A DNA stretch of 64,000 bases from Crambe crambe (taxonomy: Eukaryota; Porifera; Demospongiae; Poecilosclerida; Crambeidae), in contig OZ004595.1 of NCBI GenBank assembly GCA_963924555.1, forward strand, positions 744,001 to 808,000. The letters run 5' to 3'. This document shows, one piece after another, positions 47,401 to 59,636 of this stretch. A program made the position numbers and the translations under genes. The notes beneath the pieces were generated by a model. It had not been told where the DNA came from. It saw only the letters and a list, made by a program, of their open reading frames with translations, and searched no databases. Each line of letters starts with the position of its first letter. Positions within the stretch are counted from its first letter, which is position 1.

Positions 47401-49730
47401 TTGGTGGAGAATTGGAAAGAAAAAGACAGAAGGTATTGACATCTTCATGTTAGTTATAATTAGTAATACTGTTCTTCTTGTAGCAAAAGAAATTAAAAAA
47501 TTGTATTCAGCACGACTTTATAAGTCATTGGAAGCTACTAAAGTCACTGCTGTGTTCTGCATGTGTCCTTACCAAATGTACTACACCCAGGTAAGGTTAG
47601 CTAGGTATGTCATTATTTTATGAACCTTGGTTTTGCCTCATTTTCTACAGTATTGTGATGACTACATTGCAAGTCATTACACTGGAATGACATGTAAGGC
47701 TGAGAACTGCTCCACTTACAATGCATTGAAAATCACTTCCGATAAAGTCACTCTTGTCAAAGGGAACAAAGCCAAGTGCATAATGGATAAATCAAAAGTG
47801 AGTGCATGCCCTACATGGGGAAAGGAAAGTATGAACAACAGTACCTCTGAGTAATGGACACAACCTTGTTAAAAGGTTTGTCCTCTTTTGAAGTGTCCTT
47901 TATTGGCTCATGGAGGTTCCACTGTTTCCACAAAAAATTCAACCTTGATAATTTTAACATTTGTACTGTATGATGATTATTAGATTTCAAAGGCAGAGAT
48001 TGACCTTCCAGAGGTAATATCCAAGAAAGCTGATAAGATACCGGACTACCCTCCCAGGATCTTCATCACCTGCACAGGGGGTGGGGCTGAGGAGGCAGAG
48101 TTGATGACACTGAGAGTCACTGGGCTAGACGAGGAGTGCAACTTTGAGATACCCATTCCAACCACTCCAAGTACTGCTAAAACTGACTTGGTTAAAATGT
48201 AATATTCTGTATTTTGCATGTAGCTTCACCACCCCCAACTGTGACTCACCTAGAAGTTAATACTCAGCTTCTTCAGGTGATAGGAATAAGATTGCCCACT
48301 TCAATCATTAATATGATTACTATCTCTTGATGATATCACAGAAAGCCAAGGCTTCATTAGAAAGGAAAACATGGAACACAAGAAGCTTGAAGAAAAGTGA
48401 TCTGTTGATCAGTATAACAATGATGATCAGTCTCATGAAGGAAGTGGAGAGACTTGTTCAGTAAGTATTATAGTTGTGCATGAGTTAAAAGCTCAAAATC
48501 ATGATTGTATAACTACTGTGCATGGGGAAGTCCCTATCAGATAAAAAGGATAAACTGTAGACTTTGGGGGAAAACCTCCAAAAGAATCTTCTAACAGGGC
48601 AAAAAGTTGGGTCCCAAGTGTCCATTATTGGAGGTTCCACTCTAATAGCTAGTCACATTGTACCAGCTGTAGAGTCAGACATAATATAATATCTGATTAT
48701 TTCAGTGACCCAAGTTCCATGAAATTACTTGTGGAGACAGTGGAACAGATACAGAGTCAAACAGACACAATAGTCAGATCCACTGAAAGTACAAAGGTAT
48801 GGTATGGATACAGTATATAGTCTGGTCCACTATTCCACTACAATGTTGTGTGAAGAACATAGAAATGGAGATTTCCAAAGTTATCACTACTTCTCAGCAG
48901 CTGAAAATAGGGGCCATGGTCAAACTGAAACACTGTGAAGGTACATGAAGCCAGCATGTATGTAGCTAACTAGCATGATCATAATATGTAGATGAGAGAG
49001 ATTGGCTGATGGCTGTGGACATGCTTGTGGGTAATGCTGCTGAACTCATGAGCTGTATTGAGGAGATGCTCAAAGTTGCAGAACAGGATCAACTCAAATC
49101 CAAAAAGGATGATATCCCTAAATGTAAGTCGTGACACTTAAGATGTAGCCTGGAGCAAACTAATTTTTTTTATAGCTGTTGACGTCCACATGTCATCCTT
49201 GCCTGCCTGTGTTCGCCCATTCCTGGAGCAGCAATTGGACTGGGACCATGGGGGAGTGGACAGGGACCTGAACGCCATAGCCGAGCACATCTTGGACTGG
49301 GAAGAGAAGCTCTCAACTCCTTTGGAACTCACTCGCACTGAAATACATGACATCAAGTTCTTATACAGCAACCAGCCTGTTCTCCTAAGGTTAGTAGCTG
49401 CTCACTATTGGGGGGGGGGGGATCATCCATTTGTTTGTTTGTTCATTTATTGTTTGCAGGAGAGAGGTTTTAAGAAAGTGGAAAGAGAAGAAGGGTCTCC
49501 ACTGCACGTACGGGAACCTGCTGAAAGTGTGCTGTGAGGGAGGGGACACACACACTGCTGAAACCATTTGCGAAGTGCTGAGGAAAAAGAAAGAGGGTGG
49601 TAAGTAAAAGTGACTGCAATATAATATAGCTAATCCAAATGTGTTCCATGCAGGACTTGGAGTGATTAACAGACCAAATGGCAGTCAAGAGGAAGAGATG
49701 AAGACAGATCTAGCTATATCCAGATCATGA
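44423..49730 (+). CDS. Copy D: family N-terminal coiled coil joined to ZU5-UPA-Death domain
   Basis: Twenty exons give about 812 aa. The first six (44423-44446, 44743-44775, 45432-45473, 45556-45730, 46155-46199, 46303-) belong to the shared module with near-identical introns. Exon 6 then reads through the usual donor into new coiled-coil codons to 46,445. Exons 46496-46535 and 46607-46684 extend the coiled coil. 46926-47432 is a ZU5-like domain (GISVLIPKDSV, FEMPEDTEPASPAYLIEI, RMQHYANL, DMVFLRA). 47484-47590, 47651-47797 and 47984-48170 resemble UPA (TAVFCMCPYQMYY, PPRIFITCTGGG). Helical exons 48224-48276, 48342-48460, 48706-48796, 48856-48940 and 48992-49123 follow. The Death domain is 49176-49389 plus 49460-49599 (EIHDIKFLYSNQPVLLRREV, LRKWKEKKG, TYGNLLKVCC). 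The last exon is 49654-49730. ZU5-UPA-Death is the PIDD/UNC5/ankyrin-type signalling tail. Confidence 0.85.
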
Positions 49731-50606
49731 ACCAACTTTTGAGTGGAGGACCAAAATGACTAGCTAAGCTGCATGCCGTTTTTGTTAGTCACAGATGGAC
49801 ACGAATGTTACCTTAAGCTGCTAGCTAGAGTGATCATGGAGGTACAGGAAAAGATACACTTAATTGAGCATGCGCGCGCATGTCATTGCGAATTAATTGC
49901 GCACAAACCGGAAATGAAAGGGGCGTGTCTTCGCAAGCGATTAACGACTGTGCATGTGAGGCTGCAGCTCAAACCCTAGGAGAACAGTGAATAATCAGTC
50001 CAGTTGTGTATGGAAGAAGCGTAAAATACAGTAGTGAGAGGTACCATGTCCGGGTCAGTGAAAGTAGCTGTCCGGGTGAGGCCTTTCAATTCTAGAGAGA
50101 TTGACAGGAAGTCAGTCTGCATTATCTCCATGTCAGGGAAGACCACTTGTAAGTTATACGTGTATCACGGGCCTAGCTAGCTAGCTGAGTACTACCAGGG
50201 CCTGGGATAGCAGCTGCCAGTGGCCAAGCTTGATCACTGTATATTTATACACTGTGAGAGGGAACAGCTGTTTGTATAATATTCATAGATTGCATGAAGG
50301 GGTTATAAGAGATATTCTGACCTTCTTACACGTGGAAATTGGGCTGTTAATAGAGTAGTAATAACTGCCATATTAATTAATGAGTCTATTCCCTAATATG
50401 GAACACTAAACATAATAAGATTCATTCAATTTAAGCCACTTCGATCGTCAGGGACCCACATATGACAATTACCCTTACTATGTCCCCAGCTGGCTGGACA
50501 GCCTAAGTTGATTTATCAAGGGCCTCTGAGCAGTGCATAGCATTGCATTGGCTTCTGTGGGCCACACCCCTAATTGCCGACAATTATGGCAAAAAGCAAA
50601 CAAAGT

Positions 50607-50970
<364 letters not shown>

Positions 50971-51048
50971 ATCCATGATCCTAAAGCCTCCCTGAGTGAA
51001 GGAACAAAGCGTTTCAACTTTGATTTCTCATACTGGACACATACAAAG

Positions 51049-52290
51049 GTGGGTGTGGTGTGGCTTTATGGCACAACAGTTATAGGTAGGTAGCTAAGGT
51101 GGATGTGGTTGGGAGGGTGTGGCTTTGGGTATTGAGACTCATGGAAGTTTGCACTCACAGGCAGGTAGCAAGTGATGCACTCAGTATGTCATTTAGTAAC
51201 CTTGGATAGAAATTTGGTGTGGAGATAGTCCAAACACATGATGAAAATTCATTTGGAAGAGGAAAAAAGATTTTTAAGAGACTGCCACAAAGTGATATTG
51301 AAAATCAGTCTCTGTCTGTCCCCTTCTCTTGCTGACAGGATGGAACTTAGAACTGGTGAATGATGTGATATGGAAGCTACACGCCTTATAGTGTGTGCTC
51401 ACATGAAAGTGATTGTTAATGTGCCACACATACAGTAATAATCCCACAAGTGCTCACTTTTATGGATGTGAGAAGTACCTTTGGATTGTAACTACAGCAC
51501 TTGGACAGCTTCAGAGCTAGAGACTTTCAGGATAAAACTTAGGATTGAAGTGGTTGGTCATGTCAACCAACAGAACAGGTTGCAGTGCTTTGGGTGGGCA
51601 CTTTTCTCACTGTACTAGAAACTATAAGACCCACATGCTGTTGAGGAACCAACTTGTAATACTTGTGTTATTTTTAAAAGAAATCCTTTTCTAAACTGAC
51701 CAATCAAGTTATTGACATAATATATCCAACAACCAATTATTACTCTATTACTGCCTCATTTCAAACACTCACTGTCACTACATACATAATAAAGTTGATT
51801 TATTTCTCAATGCCTCACCACCTCCACTCCACCTCACCCCACCCCACCTGTATGTAAAGGTGCCGTAGTCCAAAGACCTTATCAGCATAATGGACGCCAG
51901 ATTCCAACTAACATCGTTTGACATTCCATTCTCCATAGCCTCCTGTATTGCACTCCATTTAGAGTCATTTGTATCATCATGTTCACTTGAATGTCAGCTG
52001 GAAAAGCTATATGTACCCAATGGTGACCTCATGGGTGGTTGGAAACGGTCAAAGTTCACCTGTAAAGTAGAAAGGGCTCTTATAGTTGAGAGAGAGAGAG
52101 AGAGAGATCTTTCAGCTGCTAACGGCTGATGTGTTGTGTTGACGGGAGCAGTTCTAAGTGGCTGGTATATGTAGTTCCTACAAAGTCTAAATCAATTTTA
52201 CAGCTGCTACTACTAATTAACTGACAACATCATCTCTAATCCTCTAGCAATGCTAGTTAATTAACTGCCACACCCACATTATCCCCCTAG
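51049..52290. other. Kinesin intron 2, no gene seen
   Basis: About 1.2 kb of AT-rich intron with no internal exon that fits the kinesin phase. A short (AG)n run lies at 52,088-52,106. Nothing else recognised. Confidence 0.5.
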
Positions 52291-54027
52291 CCCTCTGACC
52301 CTAGCTATGCTGGACAAGACGTGGTCTACAATGACATTGGCAAGGAAATGCTGAGTCATGCTTTTGAAGGGTAAGTCCCTATAATTATTGTCATGGAGCC
52401 AGCACTTAATTTCTTCTGCAGGTACAATGTCTGCATTTTTGCCTATGGGCAGACGGGCTCTGGGAAGTCGTATACCATGATGGGCGGGTCTCCACTGGAC
52501 CTATCCCAGCAAGGCATCATTCCGAGGGTAAACCACCAGTAATTAATTCTATCCACTACTCATAGATCACTGCTTCCTCTCTCTACTTTCTCTTTTGCCA
52601 CTTCCTCTCCTGTCATACCTGCCACACCCCCTCTCCCCTTCCTTAGACTTGTGAAGAGATGTTTAGAATGATCAGTTGGGAACACTGACTCCAATCTCAA
52701 GTACTCAGTTGAAGTAAGCAACATCATCACATGACAGTCATGTGATAAAGTGATAACTTCTTCTTAGGTGAGTTACATGGAGATCTATTGTGAACGTGTG
52801 AAGGACCTTTTGAACCCCAAGTCCAAGAGTAACTTGCGAGTGAGGTGAGTCAAGTTTGCTTAGAACTAAAGTTATAGCTAAAACAAGATTTCACTTTCAT
52901 GCTTGCTTTGAGTGTGTGTATTGATGGAATGAGATATTAAAATTCGTTAATAAAGTAGTAGCCTGTTATGTTGTATAAGTGGGAGTCATCAAAATATAGT
53001 GATTCTTGATGATATCAACCCTTCTAATATAAACTTGATCAAGAACCTGGGTGGGTTGATGGTGCGTTGGTGGTTAGAGGGATTCATCAGTTTGTTTTGT
53101 GTGTGTGTGTGTGTGTGTATGTGCAGAGAGCATCCTAAGTTAGGGCCGTATGTGGAGAACTTGGCTAAACTGGCTGTCACTTCTTATGAAAACACCAGGT
53201 ACGTTAGACCCCACAATTCTATTCCAGATCCAATGGAATGAACTGTAGTTTTCGTGTGAATTTCATTCTGGATCTTTTTGTTTCTGATTCTAGGACAGTT
53301 GCGTCTACTAACATGAATGCAGTGAGTTCTCGTTCCCATGCTGTCTTCACAATGGTACTGACTGAGAAAAAGTGGGTGTGATAGATAATTCTAATTATAC
53401 ACTTACTAAGTAATTTTGAACTGCAGAAAAGATTCGATGACTGGCCTGGCGGCAGAGAAAGTCAGCAAGATCAGTTTAGTGGACCTTGCAGGCAGCGAAA
53501 GGGCAAAGGACACAGGAGCCGAGGGAAGAAGACTACAGGTACATCTTACAATAAGTGGGTGTGGCTATGTCTTGACTTCCTGGTATCCAGGAAGCTGCAA
53601 AATATCAACAAGTCCCCGACTACGTTGGGAAAAGTGATCCATGCTCTAGCGGAGCAGGCAGGCTCCAGTTCCAAGAAGAAAACATTTGTCCCATACAGAG
53701 ACTCTGTCCTCACCTGGATCCTCAAGGAGAACCTCGGTGAGTATCCGTCGTCCCCTTAAGGGGAATAATGCTAACAATTACTTTATTTATTGTCTTTGCA
53801 GGAGGTAATTCTCGTACGGCAATGATTGCTACCATCAGTCCTGCTGATATCAACTACGATGAGACACTCAGCACGCTGATGTGGGTGAGGCTAAGGGTGT
53901 GGTCACAATCACAGATTATTGTTTTTGTATTCAGATATGCTGACAGTGCAAAACATTGTCTGCAAGGCTGTGGTGAATGAAGACCCTAATGTCAAGGTAA
54001 TAGAGGGGTTTTCCCCTTCACTCAAGT

Positions 54028-54381
54028 CACGGCTCTTGAAGGAACTGGTCACACAGCTATTGCCTCCAAAGTCAGGAAAGGTGAGCACAGTCAAAATCAA
54101 TGAGATTACAAACATTGATCTGCTTCTATTTTATAGAAAAGCTCGGTCAAGTCCTCACTACTCCTTCACCTCCAAGACCTACACCAGCAGGTGAGCAGTT
54201 TAACACAGAGTGTGTAATATCATACTGGTACATGGTACTGTTAATGAATGCAGATCCTTCTGTCAACCCTTTACCTGATGAGGTGGACAGTATAAAGAGC
54301 TCACCTGATAACAGTCATGAAAGGTCTCACCAAACTCCTTCCACTCTTCAAAGACCTCATCATAAATGCCAAGTTTTATAA
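54028..54381 (+). pseudogene. 3' end of a Death-domain gene fused behind the kinesin
   Basis: From GGCTCTTGAAGGAACTGGTC (54,033 on) the sequence is that of the last part of exon 8 of copies B and E (compare 63,955-64,000). It is followed by exon 9 (54,137-54,190), exon 10 (54,254-54,381, DPSVNPLPDEVDS) and the family 3' flank. The start of exon 8 and everything upstream are missing. The junction lies in the kinesin intron that begins GTAATAGAGG at 53,997. Confidence 0.85.
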
Positions 54382-55684
54382 ATATTTTGTTTGTCATGAC
54401 TTCATGATTGAAATATCCACACACACCATCACCCCTTTGTATCTATCTACCACTGCTTGTCTTCATCACACAAAAATCCTTTATTAAATTTTTACATTTT
54501 GTGTAAAATAAATAATGAGAAGAGAAGATAAAGTATGGAGGTCATCAGCTGCTTGACTGTGCCAGGCACCACAAGGAATAGAAGTATGTAGAGATACACA
54601 CTGATAAATGAGTTAGGAGTGTTATGGCACAAGAAAAGAATTTCAAATCAGAAGATGTAGAACAGAATAGAATCAAAATAATGAAGTATGTAAGAATATT
54701 CAGTAAGCTAAAACTTTCACTAAAAGTCTTAAATTTTCACTAAAAGTCTTAAAATTCCACAGGACCCTGATGGAGTCCACCATGGCTTCTGGCTAGAAGG
54801 GTGTTGTGGTGCAACTGGAGGAAAATGTGTTGGATGTGGTACTTGGAACTGTTGTCCTCATCACTCACCCCATCCAGCTCCTGAGTTCCATCAGGGTCAG
54901 ATCCAGGATTGCCACTGGGCCACGGGGAAGGAGGGGACATAAATATGACAGCATGAGTGTAGGCAAAGGGGTGAAGTACCCCATGCATGTGTTATAGCTA
55001 TTCTGAAGTGACACATGCAAGGTCACAGGTCGCAGGTGTGATTTGTTAAAGGAAATATGCACTGAGTTATCTAATGTGTGACCTTCCAAAGTACAGTGCA
55101 ATATGGATGTTCCGAAAGATATCTTTGAAGCAACAGTGACACATGCTAGATCACAGGTGTGATTGTTAAGTTAGTGTGCACTGAGTTATCCAATGTGAGA
55201 CCTAGAAAGTTCAAGCCAAAGTGTGTCTTCCATAGCTCATGGTCTTCAAGGGAGTTATGGTTTCAAAAATAAAGGACACTTTTAAAACATCTAACTTCAA
55301 CAATTGAGGTCATATTCATATATTGGGGGGATGGAGGGTGAGTATTTAAGTACACCAAGAGAGTTCTCTTTTGAAGTTTTGTTGGGTAATATGAATAAGT
55401 TATGTACATTAAGAATAAACCCCCCAGAGATCCACCCTTATTTACAAGTAATTAGGTTTTTTGATCCAATTAGTAGGAGGGGGTTAGGACACTCATCACT
55501 TATGGATCAATTCCAGAAGGACCGGCCCCACGGAGAACCCTGTTGCTGACAATAATGGAACTATAATACTATTAGCAATTAGCTTTGAATGGATGTGGGA
55601 GTTTCCAGCTCATGACTCAGCTTGATCATGTGATAGTCACATGGTGTATCATGTAGCAGGAGAGGGTTGTGTGTGGTTGCTTAC
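54382..55684. other. Mostly non-coding stretch
   Basis: It holds the 3' flank shared with 37,190-37,290 and a doubled ~70-bp segment (55,012-55,085 and 55,136-55,203: TGACACATGC, TCACAGGT, CACTGAGTTATC). On the minus strand there is a possible small exon at about 54,876-54,919 (GNPGSDPDGTQELDG, between CGTGGCCCAG and GTGAGT). Nothing else recognised. Confidence 0.4.
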
Positions 55685-55774
55685 CAGGTATGGTGTCTCC
55701 TTGGTGTGACTCTTGATGTGTCTGCGTAGTTTGTAGGGTGTGGCAAATCTCCAGTGACAACCGTCAAAGGGACA
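55685..55774 (-). CDS. Single C2H2 zinc-finger exon, ZXD-like
   Basis: A 90-nt exon between CCTCTCCACAG and GTAAGC donor (minus strand) encodes CPFDGCHWRFATPYKLRRHI and then KSHTKETPYL, a complete C-x4-C-x12-H-x3-H finger. The W-R-F-x-T-x-Y-K-L-x-R-H pattern recalls the ZXD zinc-finger family, from memory. No neighbouring finger exons were found, so this is a stranded fragment or an exon of a gene with large introns. Confidence 0.6.
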
Positions 55775-56019
55775 CTGTGGAGAGGAGGGGAGAGGGAGGA
55801 GGGGAGAGGGGAAGCAGGTGAATAACATGTTACATCTTTTTTCCCTAAATCCACAATGCAACCATGGGGTTTCTTGAGAGAACCTTACCACTCATGATTA
55901 TACAGTGTTTGGAAAGAGATAACTAAGAACCTCATTAGCTGGACTATTCCACACCAGCAAGTATCACAAACACAGCCAAAAGGTGACCCATTCAAACACA
56001 ATTTATCAAGCCATTAATA

Positions 56020-56660
56020 GTGGTATAAGACGTATTATCAGGCCTATGGGAATGTGAACCTAAAGGAATCGGGAGAAGAGATCATTAAAAACACAAGTCA
56101 AAATGCTACAACCTTAAAGGTGCTTGCAACCAGTTAACTTCAGAGCTGCTAAATGAAACAAGCACCTGCTAGCTATGGAGTAGCTACTGCACATGCTGCT
56201 ACTACACACAGCAAAAAAAGGGCAATTTTTATAGCTAGATGCTACAAGATATCGTATGGACAAGATCTTGCTGACAGGTGTAGCTAATAGTGATAGTCTG
56301 GTGCAGCTGCTCAGGTTCAGAGTTATATCATGTCCAATCAGTCCTGGCACAGCAGTCATGGCACGAAATGACATTTTCAAGCAGGAATTTACGGCCCAAC
56401 TTGCTACTTATTATCGTAGGCTAGCAATAATCATAAAATTATTTTAGTTAGTGGATTAATTTTTCATTAATAGACCCTGGCAACCTCTGGTTGTGCCAGT
56501 GTGAAAACTGACTGGTTTCTGGATAGACTAACTATCATCTTGGAACTATACGAAAGACGATATGGATGCATGAGATTCTCCCATATCGATTAGGGGGCCC
56601 CCTAACAACCCCATTACTCTGGGCCCACTGGTCCCCATATCCCTAGGGGGATGACGAGAG
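56020..56660. repeat. Second copy of the 15.2-15.6 kb block, with inverted core and no KDZ insertion
   Basis: The outer parts match 15,190-15,307 and 15,449-15,613 in direct orientation, while 56,119-56,257 is the reverse complement of 15,308-15,448. The block continues past CCCTAGGGG into GATGACGAGAGG, unlike 15.6 kb where the KDZ array starts. A 170-bp stretch with no counterpart lies at about 56,385-56,560. Confidence 0.75.
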
Positions 56661-57162
56661 GCCCCAAATTAGGGACTCCCTATACTTGGCTTTGCTAAAG
56701 AGACCAGCAGATAGGTAGGTCTGGATCTACCTATGGAACTCTGGATCTGCATCTGGATCTACCCATGGAAGTGATGCTAGAAAATATTCCACTCCTAAAC
56801 TGTAACTACATTAGCAGTTCAAGTGAGTGTGGGTCCCCCTGACTAGAAAAATGGGGACCCCAGGATCCCCACTTCTCTAATGATTTGGGGATGGTGGGTC
56901 CTGATTTTGGGGGTCTCCATATCACTGTTATAATGGTTCGACTTACATCGCTGATCTTTGCTCCACACAGCCTTCTCTCCCAACACCACACAAGGTAACA
57001 TTGAGCTTGGTCTTGGAGTTAGTCAGTGACACTACAGGGAGACAGTCATGTCAACTGATGGCTTACATTGGTTCAGTATTAGCTAGGTTTCCATGGTGGA
57101 ATGTCAAGGAAGGATTCATTTAGTTTTTAACCCTCAAGAAAACACTTTCTCTTCAAGCTGAA

Positions 57163-57673
57163 CTTTGGACTCTACACACACCCATCACTGCTCATCAAAA
57201 TATCACCAACTCAATTTTCAAAATGACCTAATCCTTGCAATGCTTCCGATAACACTATCTCCTGACTACAATAAGCTCATGAAACTATTCTACTAGCTAA
57301 TACTTCTAGCAAGTCACCACATTTACTATGTTTTGATACGGCCATAACGTGCCATGAGTATACATGACACTGAATTAAGTCAGTGACTTAATTCCATGCC
57401 AATATAAGTATTCACATTAAATGGCAGCATTTTAAGTCGGAGTAGGTCCCTGGTAATTAGAATAATAGACTGACTTAATTCAGTGCCATGATAATGATAA
57501 TAACTAAATGGGCAATTATTTAAGTATAAAAGTTATTAGGTAATGTTGACATGGTGATAAATTTGCAAGGTAATTATTGTACATGAGATTATAACAGTCT
57601 CTAGATTCAATAGCTAAAACAGTTTCTTCATCCTCAGCACAGCATATCATTTCATTTTCCATTGCATAAGTCA

Positions 57674-57714
<41 letters not shown>

Positions 57715-58178
57715 GGGAGAGGGGAGGGGGGGAGGGAGGGGAGGGGAGGGAGGGAGGGAGGGGAGGGGGGAGGGAGGGGGAGGGGGGTTACTTGACTAGT
57801 TGAAAATATTCATAACTGCATCATGACAATTATGAGAAAACTGGCTGCACGTAGTTTTTGGGCATTGATGTTGTGAATGACATGGCAGGTATATAATATC
57901 CACTCACTCCACTTGACGTATGAGATCTTTACGAGGTTCTATTAGCTCTCAGTATGTGGAGCAACTGTTAACAATAACTCAATGTCTATTACAAGTTTGT
58001 GTTTGTGGTCAGTAATGAATATTCTTAACCAGTGAGGTCTCGTCTCGTACCCGGTGTAAAGTAGCTACCGTTGTAAAGCTTTCTTTTGAGACCAAAATCA
58101 AATTGATGAGGGTAGCTAGCATCATGGAGGTATGGATGGGAAAAAGAATGGCAGCTGTAAATAGTGGGTGGGAGGCCA
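57163..58178. mobile_element. Insertion in unit 3, with inverted copy of upstream motifs and a G-rich tract
   Basis: About 1,016 bp split the unit between AAGCTGAAC and CACTATAATT, which are adjacent in units 1 and 2. Inside, about 57,365-57,530 is the reverse complement of 59,250-59,420 (GAATTAAGTCAGTGACTTAATTC block). There is also a G39 run at 57,675-57,713 followed by GGGA repeats to about 57,787. No coding sequence. The mechanism is unclear; no target duplication seen. Confidence 0.55.
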
Positions 58179-59339
58179 CCACTATAATTGTAGGGTGGTC
58201 TGGAAGCATTCACCCTCAGAAGTATCACTGCATCAGTACTTAATTCCTGCACAATGTTGGGCATTCACTGAGGGGGACTAAGCCCCATAGTTAATTTGGG
58301 AGGGGGGACAGCCCCCCAGATTTCTACGTCACTGTACTATGTTGAGAATTACTCACAGATAGAAATGATTCTTTTTTATGGAGCAACAATGACAGGGATC
58401 AGTTATTTATGTGAATTTATAGGATATGCAAAATTCTAAAATGAAGAAAAGTCAACTCTTCTTGAAGTACAGGTTACTAACAGCCATGATACCGCCATTA
58501 TAGATGAAAGATGGTGCTCCCTTGCACTTATTGTGGTACTCGTAAGCAAGGCATCAAAAGGAACTTATTATTATGAAATACAAACTCATGGAAATAAAAG
58601 TTACTAAGCGATCCTATTAAAATAATTTCACATGAAAGATGAAGATGAACTAGTAGCTAACTTCTCTCAAAGATGCTGATCTCACGAGTCTTGCCAAAGA
58701 GGCATTAGAGACAGGATCCATCCCACAAACTATCTTTGATTTGTTCATATCCTGCTCACTCAAGATCAGGTACTTTTTATGTATGTGTACGAGATGGTAT
58801 TCATTATGAGAAATGGCTAAACTTACTTTCTCAATTTATTTCGAACTACCTCACATAAGGAATCAAATAAAACCAATACGAAGAAACAGGCAAAAGGTTT
58901 GACATCTCCAGTTCCTTCTAACTGGAAACTATAAGGTAAAATCATGTTTATCATACAGGAACGTGGTTTTGTGGTAGAATTGTTATGTGAGGTCAAATGA
59001 AATATGCTGTACACATGCATGAATTTGATACTGTGGAGATCATGTAGCTAGCTAACAACACTCCATCTTGTACATCATTATTACCTTGCAAATTCTATAC
59101 TCACAGTAATCTATCAGCTATGTCGCTACTGTAGCTTGTTTACAAGCTTGTACAGCAGGACAATTAATTATTTTATTTTCATTGTTGAATTTACTGTTGC
59201 ATGTTTTTGACTTTTATTATTATCACAGTTTTGAGTGTACTTAAATAATTGCCCATTTAGTTATAATCATGATCATGGCACTGAATTAAGTCAGCCTATT
59301 ATTCTAATTACCAGGGACCTACTCTGACTTAAAATGCTG

Positions 59340-59636
59340 CCAAATGTGAATACTTATATTGGCATGGAATTAAGTCACTGACTTAATTCAGTGCCATGTA
59401 TACTCGTGGCATGTTTGACTTAGCTAAATCAACGCCATGAGTGACTAAAGGCATGGGTGACTTAATTCAATGCCATGAGTAACTCAAAGCATTAATTTTA
59501 TGTAGGCTGTAAATTATCTTACCTGGATCTCAATCACATGATCCTAACGCTCCTTAAAATCTGCCACGCCCTTATTTTGTTCTTGAACAATCTTCTTTTT
59601 CAGAGCTATATCGTATCTCTTAGCGGCTGTTGTGGT
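59340..59636 (+). promoter_or_regulatory. Upstream region of copy E
   Basis: This is the same clustered GAATTAAGTCA / GCCATG motifs and CCACGCCCTTATTTTGTT segment as upstream of copy B. The AP-1-like TGACTCA present before copy B reads TGACTAA here. Promoter role inferred from conservation next to the start codon. Confidence 0.35.
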
